DNA of 7,511 nucleotides from Rickettsiales bacterium. GTDB taxonomy: Bacteria; Pseudomonadota; Alphaproteobacteria; Rickettsiales; UBA998. The DNA is taken from the NCBI GenBank assembly GCA_019749855.1, contig JAIEPI010000080.1:1-7511 (forward strand), read 5' to 3'. This document shows, piece after piece, positions 6,364-7,511 of this stretch. A model generated the notes under the pieces. That model saw only the letters and a program-made list of their open reading frames with translations, searched no databases and had not been told where the DNA came from. The translations under genes and the position numbers were made by a program. Position 1 is the stretch's first letter. Each line of letters starts with the position of its first letter.

Positions 6364-7020
6364 CTAAAGACGGCGGCCCAGCCAAATCACCTTGCCAATG
6401 ACGTGCAAGGCCTGCGGCGCAATATCTTCCACGGCGGAATAGAGCGGATTATCGCTGATAATCGCCAGTTTTTGCCGCACCGGATCAATGCGTAAGCGCT
6501 TGGCCATCAGGTGATCTTCGTAGCCAATCACAAAAATACCATCGGTGCGCGGATAGGACTCAGTGAGGTCAACCAGCACGGTATCGCCATCGCTCAGGGT
6601 GGGCTCCATCGAGTCGCCCTCCACATGGATAATCGCCAGCTCGCCGCTCGGGGCATTCGTCACACGCGACAGCCATGAGCGCTGAAAACATAGATGGTAT
6701 TTGATGTTTTCCTGCTGAATCAACCGGCCATGACCCGCGGAGGCGGCCACGTCATAGGCGGGAATCGGCACAAAATCACCTTCCTCCAGCATGAGGCGAC
6801 CACTCTCCGGCTCTGTCGGGATGAAAAGCTGCTCATCAACGCTGAGGAACTGCGCCAGCGATTTCCTATCGGCAGGAAGGAGGTTTTTAGGGCTTCCCTT
6901 ATAGATGAACTGGTGCAGATAGGCGTGGTTGCGCCCCATAGCCAAAGAGGCGGATTTCATATCAATATCCTTCGCGCTGGTGCGAAAGATATTCAGTAGG
7001 TTTCGGCGAACTTTATCCAT
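6364..7020 (-). CDS. S24-family LexA/CI-like transcriptional regulator
   Basis: This 218-aa protein has a helix-turn-helix DNA-binding N-terminus (about 18-62, with SASLAMGRNHAYLHQFIYKGSP) and a C-terminal S24 peptidase domain (about 84-215). The catalytic serine is S137 in EGDSMEPTL and the lysine is K174 in MAKRL, 37 residues apart as in LexA. A possible self-cleavage Ala-Gly bond (A95-G96 in AASAGHG) lies 41 residues before S137. Such proteins repress promoters and in LexA/CI cleave themselves on RecA filaments. Whether this one is cleaved is inference. It is not canonical LexA: the N-terminal domain is of the phage-repressor-like type common in alphaproteobacteria. The ATG at 7020 has GGAG 13 bases upstream, which is long. 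A five-codon frame (ATG at 7030) overlaps it. The promoter is bracketed by TTGCAA operator-like sites. The two downstream unknown genes on the same strand may be targets or partners. Confidence 0.93.
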   Translation of the reverse strand: MDKVRRNLLNIFRTSAKDIDMKSASLAMGRNHAYLHQFIYKGSPKNLLPADRKSLAQFLSVDEQLFIPTEPESGRLMLEEGDFVPIPAYDVAASAGHGRLIQQENIKYHLCFQRSWLSRVTNAPSGELAIIHVEGDSMEPTLSDGDTVLVDLTESYPRTDGIFVIGYEDHLMAKRLRIDPVRQKLAIISDNPLYSAVEDIAPQALHVIGKVIWLGRRL

Positions 7021-7047
7021 GGAAAAACATTAGCTCCAATCGGATGA

Positions 7048-7095
7048 ATTTGCAATATTAAAAACAAAATAAGACGATAGTATCCTATTGCAAAT
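7048..7095. promoter_or_regulatory. Inverted operator-like pair in the divergent regulator/folC region
   Basis: ATTTGCAATA (7048-7057) and TATTGCAAAT (7086-7095) are perfect inverted copies, each built on the palindrome TTGCAA, with centres 38 bp apart. One covers the -35 of the regulator promoter and the other its expected start point. This layout suggests binding by a dimeric repressor, most simply the S24 protein itself. Confidence 0.6.
7066..7093 (-). promoter_or_regulatory. Promoter of the S24 regulator
   Basis: Minus-strand TTGCAA (complement of 7088-7093) and TATTTT (complement of 7066-7071) lie 16 bp apart, giving a predicted start near 7058 and a leader of about 38 bases. The -35 is inside one arm of the inverted operator-like repeat. 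Confidence 0.5.
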
Positions 7096-7116
7096 GTAAA
7101 AAGGCTTGTGAATACA
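7088..7116 (+). promoter_or_regulatory. Weak candidate promoter of folC
   Basis: TTGCAA (7088-7093) and AATACA (7111-7116) are 17 bp apart on the plus strand. The -10 is poor (3 of 6). If used, the same palindromic TTGCAA would serve as -35 for both divergent genes. Confidence 0.22.
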
Positions 7117-7152
7117 AGACGGGCAGGGGTAAGCAGTCAGGCAGGAGCGCCC

Positions 7153-7511
7153 ATGAGCCAATCGAATTCATCACTGGAAAGCCTGCTGCATGCGCTGCAA
7201 CATCACTCGGCGCAGCCGATTGTGATGGGGCTTGAGCGCGTGCAGGCATTGTGCGAGCGGCTGGGCAACCCCCATATGCGTCTGCCGCCGGTCATCCATA
7301 TTGCCGGAACCAATGGAAAGGGCTCGCTCAGCGCCTACCTGCATGCATTGGCAAATGAGGCGGGGCTTCGTGCACATCGCTATAATTCGCCACATCTGGT
7401 GCATTTTAATGAGCGCATGACGGTGGCTGACCACACCATCAGCGATCAGCAGCTGTTGGAATGTTTGCGAGCCGTTCAGGGCCCTGCTCAGGATTTGCAG
7501 GCCAGTTTTTT
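7153..7511 (+). CDS. folC: Dihydrofolate/folylpolyglutamate synthase FolC, N-terminal part
   Basis: This is the first 119 codons of a Mur-ligase-like ATP-dependent enzyme that adds glutamate to dihydropteroate and to folates in the cytoplasm. The frame runs off the window end. Diagnostic motifs are the P-loop region VIHIAGTNGKGS (47-58), where the lysine and glycines bind ATP, followed by YNSPHLVHFNERM (77-89), the family's SPH..FNER signature. The segment MGLERVQALCERLGNP (25-40) is the usual N-terminal lead into the fold. The ATG at 7153 is well supported: AGGAG (7143-7147) lies five bases upstream, the best ribosome site in the window. It diverges from the S24 regulator across 132 bp. The C-terminal glutamate-ligase domain is outside the window. 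Whether it is the bifunctional form cannot be seen. Confidence 0.96.
   Translation, partial: MSQSNSSLESLLHALQHHSAQPIVMGLERVQALCERLGNPHMRLPPVIHIAGTNGKGSLSAYLHALANEAGLRAHRYNSPHLVHFNERMTVADHTISDQQLLECLRAVQGPAQDLQASF

Overview
The window reads as a stretch of a bacterial chromosome of moderate GC, most probably from an alphaproteobacterium. The evidence is the ClpX zinc-finger region (CSFCGKS...HEVRKLIAGP...CDECVELCMDII), the clpX-then-lon order typical of that class, and an alphaproteobacterial-style LexA-like S24 regulator. The order or genus cannot be fixed from the sequence alone.

Layout. Positions 1-573 hold the C-terminal 190 codons of a catalase-peroxidase (katG), closed by a strong hairpin at 586-624. 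Positions 574-1365 carry no protein gene but are structurally rich. A complete tRNA-Pro(CGG) lies on the minus strand (829-905), followed by a long hairpin terminator. On both sides of it are partial copies of the same tRNA. A 19-nt 3'-end copy lies at 659-677, and it appears to be interrupted in its T-loop by a 78-bp insert ending in a hairpin. A 94/95-bp tandem repeat (889-1097) re-copies the tRNA 5' part together with its promoter.

Positions 1366-5248 hold two separately terminated protein-quality-control genes on the plus strand: clpX (unfoldase of ClpXP) and lon (ATP-dependent protease). Both are complete and have all key catalytic residues. Neither has a clear Shine-Dalgarno sequence, and both are preceded at exactly -11 by an ATG opening a four-codon frame that ends in the start overlap ATGA. 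The usual alphaproteobacterial neighbours clpP (upstream of clpX) and hupB (downstream of lon) are absent from these positions.

A bidirectional terminator (5296-5328) separates lon from a minus-strand block. In its transcription order the block is an S24-family, LexA/CI-like regulator (6364-7020), an unrecognised 79-aa protein (5997-6236), and an unrecognised 212-aa Ala/Pro/Gln-rich protein (5351-5989). The last two are 7 bp apart and look translationally coupled. The regulator's promoter lies between, and overlaps, two arms of a perfect 10-bp inverted repeat built on TTGCAA, which suggests autoregulation. The window ends in the first 119 codons of folC (dihydrofolate/folylpolyglutamate synthase), which diverges from the regulator.

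The best candidates for something not described before are the tRNA-Pro locus with its flanking partial copies and duplicated promoter, the paired mini-frames ahead of clpX and lon, and the regulator plus unknown gene pair.
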